64,000 nucleotides of DNA, taken from positions 1,116,001 through 1,180,000 of the forward strand of contig NZ_BNEO01000001.1 in assembly GCF_014905415.1 (NCBI RefSeq). The letters run 5' to 3'. Below are positions 25,911-36,558 of the stretch, piece after piece (positions within the stretch are counted from its first letter, which is position 1; each line of letters begins with the position of its first letter). Both the position numbers and the translations under genes were made by a program. Source of the stretch: Virgibacillus salexigens. Its GTDB lineage: Bacteria > Bacillota > Bacilli > Bacillales > Amphibacillaceae. Below the pieces are notes generated by a model, which saw only the letters and a program-made list of their open reading frames with translations, made no database searches and was not told the DNA's origin.

Positions 25911-27095
25911 TTATAAGTTATCCAGCGCTTTCTGCAAGTCATCCCAAATGTCTATCCAAGATTCTAACCCAACAGATAATCGTACAAGTTGATCCGTAAT
26001 TCCCATTTTCAGCCGTTCTTCTACGGGAATAACTGCATGTGTCATTGTAGCAGGATGTTGAATTAATGACTCCGCATCCCCTAGACTTACCGCAAGTTTT
26101 ATAAAAGAAAGCTCATTTAAAAACCGCTGCACATCCTGCTTATCTCCATCAATTTCAAAAGATATTACACCGCCGCCCCGTTCCATTTGCTGTTGGTATA
26201 TGGAATAATCTGGATGGTCGAAATGGTTTGGATAATAAACGCTAACAACTTTTGGATGCCTCCTTAACTGATCAACAATTCTTTCTGCATTATCGGCATG
26301 ACGATCAAGTCGTATTGGCAACGTTTTTAATCCTCTTAATAATAACCAGGCATCAAAAGGAGAAAGCACTCCCCCAATATCTTTTTGTGTAGACATGGCA
26401 ACACTATCTAAGAATTCCTTGCTGCCAACTACTAATCCACCAATAACATCGCCATGACCTCCAATATATTTTGTGGCACTATGGATAACAACATCACAGC
26501 CCAATTCCAGCGGTCGTTGGATATATGGGGAGCAAAACGTGTTATCGACAACCACGGGAATATTATATGCCTTAGCAACTTTTACAACTGTACGTAAGTT
26601 AATTAACTTCATCGTTGGATTAATTGGCGTCTCAATATAAATACAACTTGTCTCTGGCTTTATTTGAGCTTTGATTGCTAGTTCATTCTCCATTTGTGAA
26701 AAATCATGTTGAATATTGTATTTCTCCTTAAGCATGCTTAATAAACCATACGTACATCCATAGAGACCGGAAGAACATAAGATATGATCATTCGCTTTGG
26801 TTAAAGCAATTAAAACCGAAGATACTGCGGCCATTCCAGAAGCGAATGCCAGCCCTCGCTCGCCATTTTCTAATGCAGCGATACGTTCCTCCAATAATTG
26901 GACTGTTGGATTTGCAATTCGGGAATAGATAAATCCCTCTTCGTCTCCAGCAAAACGTCGTTCACCTTGTTCCGCAGTGTCAAATGTAAACGTAGATGTT
27001 TGAAATAGAGGTGCTGTTAAGCTTCCTAACATATCCTTTGAGTCATACCCACCGTGAATTACCTTTGTCTCTAATTGCTTATCTGTGCTTTTCAT
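25911..27095 (-). CDS. Methionine gamma-lyase (PLP enzyme)
   Basis: A 394-aa Cys/Met-metabolism PLP enzyme. The PLP lysine is K209 in SATKYIGGHGD, and the YGCT motif at 112-115 carries the cysteine characteristic of methionine gamma-lyases (Cys116 in Pseudomonas). It would cleave methionine to methanethiol, ammonia and 2-oxobutyrate; cystathionine gamma-lyase activity is the main alternative. YSRIANPT near 57-64 is the phosphate-binding region. I chose ATG 27095, six bases after AGGGGG; the ATG at 27101 abuts it. It is not near the S-box operon, which lies about 3 kb away on the other strand. Confidence 0.82.
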   Translation of the reverse strand: MKSTDKQLETKVIHGGYDSKDMLGSLTAPLFQTSTFTFDTAEQGERRFAGDEEGFIYSRIANPTVQLLEERIAALENGERGLAFASGMAAVSSVLIALTKANDHILCSSGLYGCTYGLLSMLKEKYNIQHDFSQMENELAIKAQIKPETSCIYIETPINPTMKLINLRTVVKVAKAYNIPVVVDNTFCSPYIQRPLELGCDVVIHSATKYIGGHGDVIGGLVVGSKEFLDSVAMSTQKDIGGVLSPFDAWLLLRGLKTLPIRLDRHADNAERIVDQLRRHPKVVSVYYPNHFDHPDYSIYQQQMERGGGVISFEIDGDKQDVQRFLNELSFIKLAVSLGDAESLIQHPATMTHAVIPVEERLKMGITDQLVRLSVGLESWIDIWDDLQKALDNL

Positions 27096-27199
27096 CGTCA
27101 TCCCCCTATCTAATTCTTGTAAACTGTTTACCTACTATCCATCATATTCGAAGGACAACATGAATGAAAGCGTTTTCTAGAAAGTTCTGTAAGAAGATA

Positions 27200-27694
27200 T
27201 TATTTCTCCCAAAATTTAGAACCCTTGGTAACGATAAATTGGTAGAGCCAATAACTAAAATTCATTTGCAAATCTTTGGTATCCGATTCAATACTAGAAT
27301 CCCACCAAAGCAGGTAGTGATCATCCTTCGTTTTTTTGACATCAATAAGTAAATATTCGCCATTCCAGTCGCCAATCGGATAGCAATTCTCAGGAAACAA
27401 TCCTGCCCTTTTCGTTTTACTAACGTTAATTAAACGATATAATTCAAATTGCCCTCCATACCATGGTTCAAACAGGGTCGCCCCATTATGTAAAGATAAG
27501 AAATAGAGGTAATCTGACGGTAATGTTATTTCCTCAAACTGCTCCACTTGATTTATTTCTTCTTTCGAAATTGGTTCATTGAATTGAAAATGCATTTTAA
27601 CTGGTTGGCCATTTGAATTGGGAACGAGTAATATATTATCCTTTAACGCTTGCTTTAAATTAGAAATGGTTCGATATATTAGGCCCTCATTCAT
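27200..27694 (-). CDS. SMI1/KNR4 (SUKH) family putative immunity protein
   Basis: A 164-aa SUKH-fold protein. The N-terminal helix region (SKEEINQVEQFEEITLPSDY) leads to the family signature LPSDYLYFLSLHNGA, and the G-D-W near 108-110 and YLLWWDSS near 127-134 are typical SUKH positions. Many SUKH proteins neutralise nuclease toxins coded next to them. This one lies 86 bases after the HNH-nuclease toxin-like gene on the same strand, which supports an immunity role by context. Start ATG at 27694 follows GGAGGG with six-base spacing. A strong hairpin lies between the two genes. Confidence 0.85.
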   Translation of the reverse strand: MNEGLIYRTISNLKQALKDNILLVPNSNGQPVKMHFQFNEPISKEEINQVEQFEEITLPSDYLYFLSLHNGATLFEPWYGGQFELYRLINVSKTKRAGLFPENCYPIGDWNGEYLLIDVKKTKDDHYLLWWDSSIESDTKDLQMNFSYWLYQFIVTKGSKFWEK

Positions 27695-27732
27695 TTCAAA
27701 CCCTCCTTTTTAGACAACTTGGATTCTGGGTT

Positions 27733-27772
27733 AAAAAGACCATTTATGTAGATTAACATAAATGGTCTTTTT
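27733..27772 (-). terminator. Hairpin terminator between toxin-like and immunity-like genes
   Basis: Perfect 17-bp stem AAAAAGACCATTTATGT/ACATAAATGGTCTTTTT with a six-base loop, followed by TTTTTAA. It should end most toxin-gene transcripts ahead of the immunity gene, yet only 38 bases remain before the immunity gene for a promoter. Confidence 0.85.
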
Positions 27773-27780
27773 CTTTTTGT

Positions 27781-28827
27781 CTAATAATTTGTCCACCAAG
27801 GCGTCACATTTTGTGAATGAAACTCCCTTTTCAGTGGAATTAAGTTATTAAAATAATTTGATCCTCCATATTCTCTCGGAATGATGTGATGTATATCATA
27901 ATCTTTCCAAGCGAAGTCAGGGTCTTTTTTTGTAGGGTCACCATATCTATCAATATATTCTGCAATGTATTCTCCTCTTAATTCATTGTTCCATGGTACG
28001 CGATCTTCCGGAGGAACCTGACTCACCGTCGTCGTATCCGGTGTAAACATTACCTTATCAGAATATGGATCAGCGTATAATAATTGGGTAGTAAAGTCGC
28101 CGCCATGGCATTGACCAGGCACGTTTACTTCCCTAGGATCGAAATACCTGCATGGATATTCAAATGCTTTTTTATTCGCTAAAATAGGACCCACTGTTTC
28201 TGTTACGCTGTCTTGATCAGTTAAAAACTCCACATTTAAGTTCGTTTCTATTTCATAAAACTTTGTTTTTTCAACAGGCGTGAACGCAAATTCATATTCA
28301 TATTCGTCAAACATTTCAAGGTAGTTCCAGTCTGCCTCCACATTGGCAAAATCCTCTGTGAAAGAACCTGTTTTATTATTCGAAGTATTAACATCTATAT
28401 CCCCTTCGATACTCAAAGGACCAATTGGCCCATCCGTATCTGTTAACATTAAAAATGTTTGTACATGACCTTGTCCTGGGTAACTGTTATTTTGGCGCTC
28501 TGGAGGGATGAATACGATACCATGCGCGATAGTTGCTCCTTCTAAACGAATTCGTTGATTCGTTATCGGCTTCTCTTCATGAAGAGTAACAGCTTTCTTA
28601 TCCCTGTCAACCTGAATATAGTCCTGATCAATATGAACAGTCATTCCATTAATTTCGACTTTTCCTTCTTTTCCTTCTGCAGTTACATCTTTTATTGCTT
28701 CTGTTACTTTTCCATTCAATTCGTTAGATGGTTTGACAACTTCTTCAGCGGCTAATACATTTTCAATATGCAAAGGAGTAAGCAACAGTACAAATGCGAA
28801 AATCGAAATAGACAATTTTCGTTTCAT
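27781..28827 (-). CDS. Secreted protein with C-terminal HNH nuclease domain, candidate antibacterial toxin
   Basis: A 348-aa protein with an N-terminal Sec signal peptide (MKRKLSISIFAFVLLLTPLH, cleavage near residue 27). A beta-rich central region of about 200 residues that I do not recognise follows. The C-terminal HNH domain has YDIHHIIPREYGG at 310-322, N327/N328 and H337, ending in VTPWWTNY, a form common at the ends of polymorphic toxins. Two cysteines (226, 240) could form a disulfide outside the cell. There is no LXG, WXG or wall-anchor motif, so export is by Sec. The ATG at 28827 follows AGGAGGT. A SUKH-family gene is next. Confidence 0.8.
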   Translation of the reverse strand: MKRKLSISIFAFVLLLTPLHIENVLAAEEVVKPSNELNGKVTEAIKDVTAEGKEGKVEINGMTVHIDQDYIQVDRDKKAVTLHEEKPITNQRIRLEGATIAHGIVFIPPERQNNSYPGQGHVQTFLMLTDTDGPIGPLSIEGDIDVNTSNNKTGSFTEDFANVEADWNYLEMFDEYEYEFAFTPVEKTKFYEIETNLNVEFLTDQDSVTETVGPILANKKAFEYPCRYFDPREVNVPGQCHGGDFTTQLLYADPYSDKVMFTPDTTTVSQVPPEDRVPWNNELRGEYIAEYIDRYGDPTKKDPDFAWKDYDIHHIIPREYGGSNYFNNLIPLKREFHSQNVTPWWTNY

Positions 28828-28878
28828 TTTTTACCTCCTACAATATTGTTTGCCGGCATATATTTATCTTATCACCTG

Positions 28879-28893
28879 AATTTTCAGAAATAA
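28879..28893. promoter_or_regulatory. CodY-like box upstream of toxin-like gene
   Basis: AATTTTCAGAAATAA matches the first 12 of 15 bases of the CodY consensus AATTTTCWGAAAATT. It lies about 52 bases upstream of the toxin-like gene. Confidence 0.45.
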
Positions 28894-29083
28894 ATAGGAA
28901 ATTTGTAATTTTTTGTTATTTTGTAACAGATAAATGCTCCTATGGTAGTGAGAATGAAGTAATAGATATTTCCAACTATTGCTACAGTAAAAATCTTCGC
29001 AAGAGCATTGTTATTGCTTTTTTCCATAAGTAATTCTAAACTTGCTTACTATATAGATAACATTCTTGGAAAGAAGGGAACAT

Positions 29084-29989
29084 ATGAATACAAAACAGGA
29101 TAAGTCTGGGATGATTTATACTGCTGGAGCCTACATCCTCTGGGGGTTCTTGCCGATTTACTGGAAACTCTTGGACGATGTATCTCCAGGAGAAACGTTG
29201 GCTCATCGCATCCTATGGTCATTTATTTTTATGTTTTTAATCGTTTTATTTATGAGACGATGGCCGGACTTTATTCATGAGTGGAAACAATTGCTACACA
29301 ATAAAAAGAAATTATTCGGAATATCTTTAGCGACTATTGTTATTAGCATTAATTGGCTTACATTTATTTGGGCTGTAAATAGCAATCATGTTGTTCAAGC
29401 TAGCTTAGGATATTATATTAATCCGCTTATTAGTATTTTACTTGGTATTATTGTGTTAAAGGAATCTTTCAGTTCACGTCAGGTTCTCTCTATTATACTA
29501 GCAGCTATAGGAGTCATTTATTTAACATTTAGCTATGGAGTATTCCCTTGGGTATCATTGTTACTTGCAGTTAGTTTTGGACTCTATGGGTTGCTCAAAA
29601 AAAAGGTGGATATTGGTCCCATGATTGGGTTAACGATAGAAACAATGCTTATCGTACCAATTGCTGTTTTATATTTGGTGTTACTTCCGAATAACACTTT
29701 TCAATTTGTTTCATTCCTTTCAACTACGAATCTATTATTAATGGGTGCAGGAATTATGACTGCTGTACCTTTATTACTTTTTGCTAATGGTGCGAAACGA
29801 ATATCCCTAGCAATGGTTGGCTTTTTGCAGTATATTGCACCAACGCTTATGTTATTTTTAGGTGTATTTTTATATAATGAAACATTTACTTCCGCACATC
29901 TGATTGCATTCTTATTTATCTGGATTGCTTTAATCAACTTTATGTTGGCTAGTTATCAACGACCGATTAGAAGAAATGCGAAAATCTAA
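29084..29989 (+). CDS. rarD: EamA-family transporter RarD
   Basis: A 301-aa drug/metabolite transporter with about ten membrane helices, in two EamA halves. The signatures are GAYILWGFLPIYWKLLDDVS, HRILWSFIFM near the N-terminus and NSNHVVQASLGYYINPLISI in the middle, all typical of RarD. The substrate is not known for most members. I chose ATG 29084 with AGAAGGGAA upstream; the in-frame TTG earlier lies in front of the Shine-Dalgarno. A single gene ahead of the S-box leader. Confidence 0.9.
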   Translation: MNTKQDKSGMIYTAGAYILWGFLPIYWKLLDDVSPGETLAHRILWSFIFMFLIVLFMRRWPDFIHEWKQLLHNKKKLFGISLATIVISINWLTFIWAVNSNHVVQASLGYYINPLISILLGIIVLKESFSSRQVLSIILAAIGVIYLTFSYGVFPWVSLLLAVSFGLYGLLKKKVDIGPMIGLTIETMLIVPIAVLYLVLLPNNTFQFVSFLSTTNLLLMGAGIMTAVPLLLFANGAKRISLAMVGFLQYIAPTLMLFLGVFLYNETFTSAHLIAFLFIWIALINFMLASYQRPIRRNAKI

Positions 29990-30011
29990 GATAGAAATTT
30001 CTCAAAACGAG

Positions 30012-30041
30012 TTGACAAGTAGAAACGAATGCTTATATAAT
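30012..30041 (+). promoter_or_regulatory. SigA promoter of S-box-metY transcript
   Basis: TTGACA (30012-30017), 18-base spacer, TATAAT (30036-30041), about 25 bases upstream of the riboswitch. Confidence 0.75.
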
Positions 30042-30066
30042 ATTCAGTAATTTACAAATAAAACAT

Positions 30067-30188
30067 CTCTTATCAAGAGTGGTGGAGGGAATAGGCCCTG
30101 TGAAGCCCGGCAACCTGGAAGTGATTCAAAAGATTACTCTTTCGGTGCTAAATCCTACAGATCAAATCTGTGATCTGGAAGATAAGAG
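30067..30188 (+). ncRNA. SAM-I (S-box) riboswitch
   Basis: Contains CTCTTATC paired with GATAAGAG (P1), AGAGTGGTGGAGGGA, GAAGCCCGGCAACC, GGTGCTAAATCC and GATCTGGAAGATAAGAG, the core conserved segments of the S-box. A terminator follows at 30206, so SAM should stop transcription of metY. Confidence 0.97.
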
Positions 30189-30205
30189 GAGGAACGGATA
30201 AACCC

Positions 30206-30234
30206 AAGCCCTCTTCTTAAGAAGAGGGCTTTTT
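30206..30234 (+). terminator. S-box expression-platform terminator
   Basis: Perfect 11-bp stem AAGCCCTCTTC/GAAGAGGGCTT, loop TTAA, followed by a T run. It lies between the riboswitch and metY. Confidence 0.92.
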
Positions 30235-30280
30235 CATTCTTCCTCTTCCTCCAGACCCAAATTTCAAGGAGGATTATTAC

Positions 30281-32029
30281 ATGGTAAAATTTAATCAACA
30301 AAATCCAGAAACAATATTATTGCATGGCGGGCAGGTGCCTGACCCTAGCACTGGTTCTAGAGCAGTACCAATCTATCAAACAACTTCTTATGTGTTCCGA
30401 GATACCGAACATGCGCAAAACCTGTTTGGTTTAACAGAACCTGGTAACATCTATACACGAATAGGAAACCCCACTGTAGATGCATTCGAACAGCGAATTG
30501 CAGCACTTGAAGATGGTGTCGCAGCTGTAGCCACTGCTTCCGGGATGGCAGCCATTACCTTTGCAATACTTAATGTTGCTAGTGCAGGTGACGAAATTGT
30601 AGCAGATAGTAATCTTTATGGAGGGACCTATAACTTATTTGCAAATACGCTTCCTCGATATGGCATAACCGTGAAATTTGTTGATGGCACAAATAAATCT
30701 GAAGTTGAAGCTGCCATTACAGAAAGGACAAAGGCTGTATTTGGAGAAATCATTACCAATCCAAGCTTACATGTGTTTGATATAGAAGAAGTGGCCGGAA
30801 TTGCACATGCAAATGATATTCCATTAATCATTGATAATACGTTTGCACCATATATTGTTAAACCCTTAGCTTGGGGTGCAGATATTGTAGTTCACTCTGC
30901 AACGAAGTGGATTGGAGGTCACGGAACCGCAATTGGTGGTGTAGTTGTTGATGGCGGGAGGTTTAATTGGAATAACTCAAAATTCCCTGGTTTCATCGAA
31001 CCAGATGAAAGCTACAATGGACTTAAGTTTGTTGATGTTGGTCCCGCTGCATTCGCAACCAAGTTAAGAGTGCAATTACTACGTGATATAGGGGCGTGCA
31101 TTAGTCCGCAGAACGCATTTTTATTGCTACAAGGATTAGAAACATTACATTTGCGGATTAGTCAGCACAATAAGAATGCGAAAGAGATTGCAGCTTTTTT
31201 AGAAGACCACCCTTCCATTGAATGGGTAAATTATCCGGGATTAGAAAAACACCCTTCCTATAGATTGACGAAAAAATATTTTAGCGAGGGAGCCGGATCA
31301 ATTATTACCTTTGGTATCAAAGGTGGGCGGGAAGCTGGAAGAAAACTGATTGATTCCATTGAATTGTGGTCTCATGTAGCTAATGTAGGAGATGCAAAAT
31401 CATTAATAATCCACCCTGCATCAACTACCCATCAACAGTTAACTGCTGAAGAATTAAAGGATAGTGGTGTCACAGAAGAGACGATCCGATTATCCATTGG
31501 TTTAGAGTCGATTCATGATTTACTCGCTACTTTAGATCAGGCAATCGCCACAGCCACTGGTCAAGAAGCAAGCCTTGTCACTAAGGAGATAGATGCAATA
31601 AATTGGTTATTATCTTCCCCGTTTGAACGAACAGATGGTGACATACGCAAAAAGACAATTGCGGTGTATGGATTGGAGCAAGCTAATCAAGAGAAGTTAA
31701 ATCAAATAAAACAGTTACAATCGCTTGGTTTTGAATTAATTGGGATTGGCTCATCTCATTCATTAGAATTTTCTACTTATACTGACTTAACCAAAGCACC
31801 CGACATAGATGCTGTTTGGTTTTTGACCAGCGATCTTCCATCTGATGTGCTAGAACAATTTATCAATAAACAAGGGAAAATTCTGTGGATTGAACACCCA
31901 AGTAAAAAGGATGAAATATTAGAATACGCAATTGCTGCCGGAATTGTAGTCGTCACAAATAAAAACCCATTCAATGAACTAGAAGCAATTCGAAATCCGA
32001 ACAGTCAATCAGAGGCCATTCAAGTATGA
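30281..32029 (+). CDS. metY: O-acetylhomoserine sulfhydrylase (homocysteine synthase) with C-terminal CoA-binding-like domain
   Basis: A 582-aa protein. Residues 1 to about 430 are a MetY-type PLP enzyme that makes homocysteine from O-acetylhomoserine and sulfide: PLP lysine K209 ([15 protein letters not shown]), YTRIGNPT near 58-65 and [10 protein letters not shown] near 159-168. From about 445 to the end an extra domain ([10 protein letters not shown], then [13 protein letters not shown] and [14 protein letters not shown]) resembles the Rossmann CoA-binding domain (CoA_binding_2, YccU-like). The usual MetY is near 430 aa, so this is a fusion. AAGGAGG precedes the ATG. An S-box riboswitch controls it. 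Confidence 0.9.
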   Translation: MVKFNQQNPETILLHGGQVPDPSTGSRAVPIYQTTSYVFRDTEHAQNLFGLTEPGNIYTRIGNPTVDAFEQRIAALEDGVAAVATASGMAAITFAILNVASAGDEIVADSNLYGGTYNLFANTLPRYGITVKFVDGTNKSEVEAAITERTKAVFGEIITNPSLHVFDIEEVAGIAHANDIPLIIDNTFAPYIVKPLAWGADIVVHSATKWIGGHGTAIGGVVVDGGRFNWNNSKFPGFIEPDESYNGLKFVDVGPAAFATKLRVQLLRDIGACISPQNAFLLLQGLETLHLRISQHNKNAKEIAAFLEDHPSIEWVNYPGLEKHPSYRLTKKYFSEGAGSIITFGIKGGREAGRKLIDSIELWSHVANVGDAKSLIIHPASTTHQQLTAEELKDSGVTEETIRLSIGLESIHDLLATLDQAIATATGQEASLVTKEIDAINWLLSSPFERTDGDIRKKTIAVYGLEQANQEKLNQIKQLQSLGFELIGIGSSHSLEFSTYTDLTKAPDIDAVWFLTSDLPSDVLEQFINKQGKILWIEHPSKKDEILEYAIAAGIVVVTNKNPFNELEAIRNPNSQSEAIQV

Positions 32030-32347
32030 TCAATTGAAATCCCAAAAGCATGGAAGCAAAGAAACTTAACAATTCGATTTCAATTTAAGAAATCAGGTTT
32101 ACTTTTCTATTGATTTGGAAAAATTATAAGTAACCTTCCCTTACCGATCGCCTTATACCAGAAGGCGATCTTTATTTTTTGTGATACAGAAAACAGGGAA
32201 TCAAGAAATATATTTGTTAGGATCATCTTCCTTTTTCATAGATCAAGTTATGATCTACATATATATAGGAAATACTTTCGAATATATTAATAGCAGAGAC
32301 AATTTTAGAAATACACGAATATCATAACAGCATAGGTGTGGGTAAAC
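32030..32347. other. Intergenic region with terminator and ypmR leader
   Basis: A 318-bp gap between metY and ypmR. It holds the metY terminator at 32146-32179 and an AT-rich stretch ahead of ypmR. No gene was seen. Confidence 0.5.
32146..32179 (+). terminator. Terminator after metY
   Basis: Perfect 9-bp stem GATCGCCTT/AAGGCGATC followed by TTTATTTTTT. Confidence 0.9.
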
Positions 32348-33256
32348 ATGAAGAAAAATGTGTATTATTTAGGAGCGATCTGTTTGCTTCTTCTAGGTAT
32401 TACGCTTATTTTTATCGTAACCAGTCAATCTAAAGCAAAGCTTGATCATGTTACTATACCTGAAGAAAAAGAAGATGAGCACCAGAAACAACCGGATACC
32501 TCCTTACAGAATGATGAACAGACAAATAAAGAAACGATAAACGAAGACCAGCAGCACTTTTCCGAAATGGTAGTAAATGCAGTAGAGGAAACGATCAATT
32601 ATTTTTCAAATAAAACACATATCACAGCTATTGGAGATTCTCTGACACAGGGCGTTGGTGACACAACGCAAACAGGTGGTTATCTTGGCGTACTAGATCG
32701 TGCAATAAATCAGGATGAGGAGCTTGTGTCAATTGATAATTATGGCATTCGAGGTAATCGTTCCGATCAATTATTAAAACGATTGGATAACCCAGATATC
32801 GTTTCCTCAATAAAAGATTCGAATATTGTACTAATTACGATTGGTGCGAATGATATTATGCAAGTGCTAAAGGATAATATTACGAATCTAAAACTAGAAG
32901 ATTTTGTAAAAGAACGGGCAGATTACGAGCAACGATTACGAAATATCTTTGCTAAGATACATGATATAAACCCTCGAACTGAAATTTATTTATTAGGGTT
33001 TTACAATCCATTTGGTAAGTATTTCAAAGATATTAAAGAACTCGGACTTATCGTTAAGAATTGGAATGATACTGGGGAAAAAATTGCAGCTGAACAATCA
33101 AATGTATCCTTTATACCAACAATTGACTTATTTAATAACACCAATGAAGATTTATTCGCTGAAGATAATTTCCATCCAAATAATCTAGGATACAAGCGAA
33201 TGGCCCAGCGTGTTTTAGATTTTATAACGAATGAAGATAAGAAAGAGGATGAATAG
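32348..33256 (+). CDS. ypmR: SGNH/GDSL-family lipase-esterase, secreted (YpmR-like)
   Basis: A 302-aa exported hydrolase. Residues 1-25 are a signal or anchor helix; an acidic linker to about 75 follows. The SGNH domain has GDS in ITAIGDSLTQGVGD (catalytic Ser), the conserved G in NYGIRGNRSDQLL, the N in TIGANDIMQ and the D-x-x-H in DNFHPNNLGYKRMA. It hydrolyses an unknown ester on the outer face. Start ATG 32348 was chosen because GGTGTGGG precedes it with good spacing. It is followed after two bases by ypmS, the same order as in B. subtilis. Confidence 0.9.
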   Translation: MKKNVYYLGAICLLLLGITLIFIVTSQSKAKLDHVTIPEEKEDEHQKQPDTSLQNDEQTNKETINEDQQHFSEMVVNAVEETINYFSNKTHITAIGDSLTQGVGDTTQTGGYLGVLDRAINQDEELVSIDNYGIRGNRSDQLLKRLDNPDIVSSIKDSNIVLITIGANDIMQVLKDNITNLKLEDFVKERADYEQRLRNIFAKIHDINPRTEIYLLGFYNPFGKYFKDIKELGLIVKNWNDTGEKIAAEQSNVSFIPTIDLFNNTNEDLFAEDNFHPNNLGYKRMAQRVLDFITNEDKKEDE

Positions 33257-33258
33257 AA

Positions 33259-33876
33259 ATGCCTGAACGAAGCGAGAGGAGAAAAGGAAAATGGAAGCGT
33301 TGGTTTATCGCCCTCCTTTCATTTAATATTTTTATCGTTATTGTATTATTAGCGCTTATTTTTTGGCCTGTTTCCAGTGCTGATTACCCTGAGCAAACGA
33401 ATGAGCAGACAGATGATAGCTCCGAATTTATCGTACGTACAACGAAAGAAAACTTAAATGAATTGGTGAATGCGTATATTGATCAAGTTTTAAATGATAC
33501 CAACCACCATTACCGGATTGAACTTGGGGAGGATGTACATTTAATTGGGGAATTGCCTGTATTTTCTTCCACTGTTCCTTTATCTGTTCATTTGGAACCA
33601 TTTGTCCAAGAAAATGGAGATATTATTCTTGAGCAAAAATCAATATCAATTGGCTTATTAGAATTACCTAACCAGAAAATCATGGAGTATATTGATAAAT
33701 ATCTTCCGATGCCCGAATGGGTAACTGTTAATCCTGAAGATGAAGCCATTTATGTTGCTGTAACGGATATGGAATTAAAAAGTAACTTCCAAGTTGCGGT
33801 TGAGCACATTGACTTAGAGGCTAATAACTTAGCATTTAAATTCCGTGTACCCTATCAAACATTAGGAATTGAATAA
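33259..33876 (+). CDS. ypmS: YpmS-family membrane-anchored protein (DUF2140)
   Basis: A 205-aa protein with one N-terminal membrane helix (RWFIALLSFNIFIVIVLLAL, residues about 15-37) and an outer domain of alternating beta structure. It resembles B. subtilis YpmS, family DUF2140. It is co-transcribed with ypmR: the two stop/start codons are two bases apart, with GAGGATGAATAG as the ribosome binding site. A lipid-binding fold has been suggested for the family; function here is inferred. Confidence 0.82.
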   Translation: MPERSERRKGKWKRWFIALLSFNIFIVIVLLALIFWPVSSADYPEQTNEQTDDSSEFIVRTTKENLNELVNAYIDQVLNDTNHHYRIELGEDVHLIGELPVFSSTVPLSVHLEPFVQENGDIILEQKSISIGLLELPNQKIMEYIDKYLPMPEWVTVNPEDEAIYVAVTDMELKSNFQVAVEHIDLEANNLAFKFRVPYQTLGIE

Positions 33877-33883
33877 TAAGAAT

Positions 33884-33953
33884 AAAAAAGCTTCGTCATC
33901 GTTGAAAACATAATCTCCCTTACAGGAGATGATTATGATGACGAAGTTTTTTT
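33884..33953. terminator. Long bidirectional terminator between ypmS and papain-like gene
   Basis: AAGCTTCGTCATC pairs with GATGACGAAG, extended by ATAATC/GATTAT arms, with A-rich left and T-rich right flanks. Confidence 0.8.
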
Positions 33954-33959
33954 ATGGAT

Positions 33960-34583
33960 TTAACGAATAACAAATTGCTTTACTTTCGATGATATTATAA
34001 ATAAAAATGATTGCTTCTGTTGCTTCATGCTATGCACACCTTGTTCAGACACTTGTTCAACCGCTGGATAGTTCTTTAATAGCCCCTCATACACTAGTTC
34101 CATTCCCGTATGATCTCTAATATCTGCAGGAGTAACAAAACAAGTCGGCTTATTTGGTTTAAAAGATGGTACATCCTTTAATACTGTTGCAACAAATTGT
34201 GAACAAAACAACGCACATTTTCGATTTATTTCAATTTGTAATAAGATACCTAGCAGCCCAATGAAATTATATCTATATTTATGTTTTTGGCTTTTTATAA
34301 GCTTTATATTTTCGATTATTTTCTCACATTCTGTCTCCGATATGGTAAAACGATAGATCGCACAATTTGCATCTCTTAAAAAATCACTTCGTATATCCTC
34401 TTCTACAAAACCACCTATAAACGGATTTTTCGGCCGCTTGCGACCAAAGCTATATACTTCAGTCAATGCTTCATCGAAACCAATGGATACATGATTTAAG
34501 GATTGTTTAGTAAAATAGTTGATGGCCTTAGACAAATTTGTCCCTGTATCTGTAAAGAGAAAATAAATCACTTTCTTTCCCAA
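33960..34583 (-). CDS. Permuted papain-like (YiiX/DUF830-type) putative hydrolase
   Basis: A 207-aa protein with the order expected of permuted papain-fold enzymes: an early histidine in SLNHVSIGFDEALTEVYSFG and a late cysteine in ALFCSQFVATVL, with a hydrophobic stretch before it (NFIGLLGILLQI). Such enzymes include peptidases and amidases such as YiiX and YebB. The substrate is not known. I chose the TTG at 34583 as start, seven bases after GGGGGGAGGGGG; the upstream ATG lies before that Shine-Dalgarno. There is no signal peptide. Confidence 0.65.
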   Translation of the reverse strand: MGKKVIYFLFTDTGTNLSKAINYFTKQSLNHVSIGFDEALTEVYSFGRKRPKNPFIGGFVEEDIRSDFLRDANCAIYRFTISETECEKIIENIKLIKSQKHKYRYNFIGLLGILLQIEINRKCALFCSQFVATVLKDVPSFKPNKPTCFVTPADIRDHTGMELVYEGLLKNYPAVEQVSEQGVHSMKQQKQSFLFIISSKVKQFVIR

Positions 34584-34809
34584 TAGACCCCCTCCCCCCA
34601 ATTGATAAAGAAGCATTTTAGGTAATCCCCTTATCTATTCTACTATTACAAATAATTGCTAATTATACAAGTTCTTTTTTTATTTCTTGTGATAATATAC
34701 CTAGTCCTGTATAGATAGATGCTGCCTGATGTAAAATGAAATCGCAATGACAGCTAAATTAATATGTAAAGATTGACGAAAACCTTTAAATAACGTAAGC
34801 TAACCATGA

Positions 34810-36465
<1,656 letters not shown>

Positions 36466-36517
36466 TTAACATAGCAAATAACTTCTGCAAAAGGGATTAT
36501 TTACCCTCTGTAATAAC

Positions 36518-36556
36518 AAAGACCCGTGTCAATCCGTGATGATGACGCGGGTCTTT
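36518..36556. terminator. Bidirectional terminator after ABC-F gene and small membrane gene
   Basis: 14-bp stem AAAGACCCGTGTCA/TGACGCGGGTCTTT with one G-U pair; A/T runs on both sides. Confidence 0.85.
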
Positions 36557-36558
36557 TC

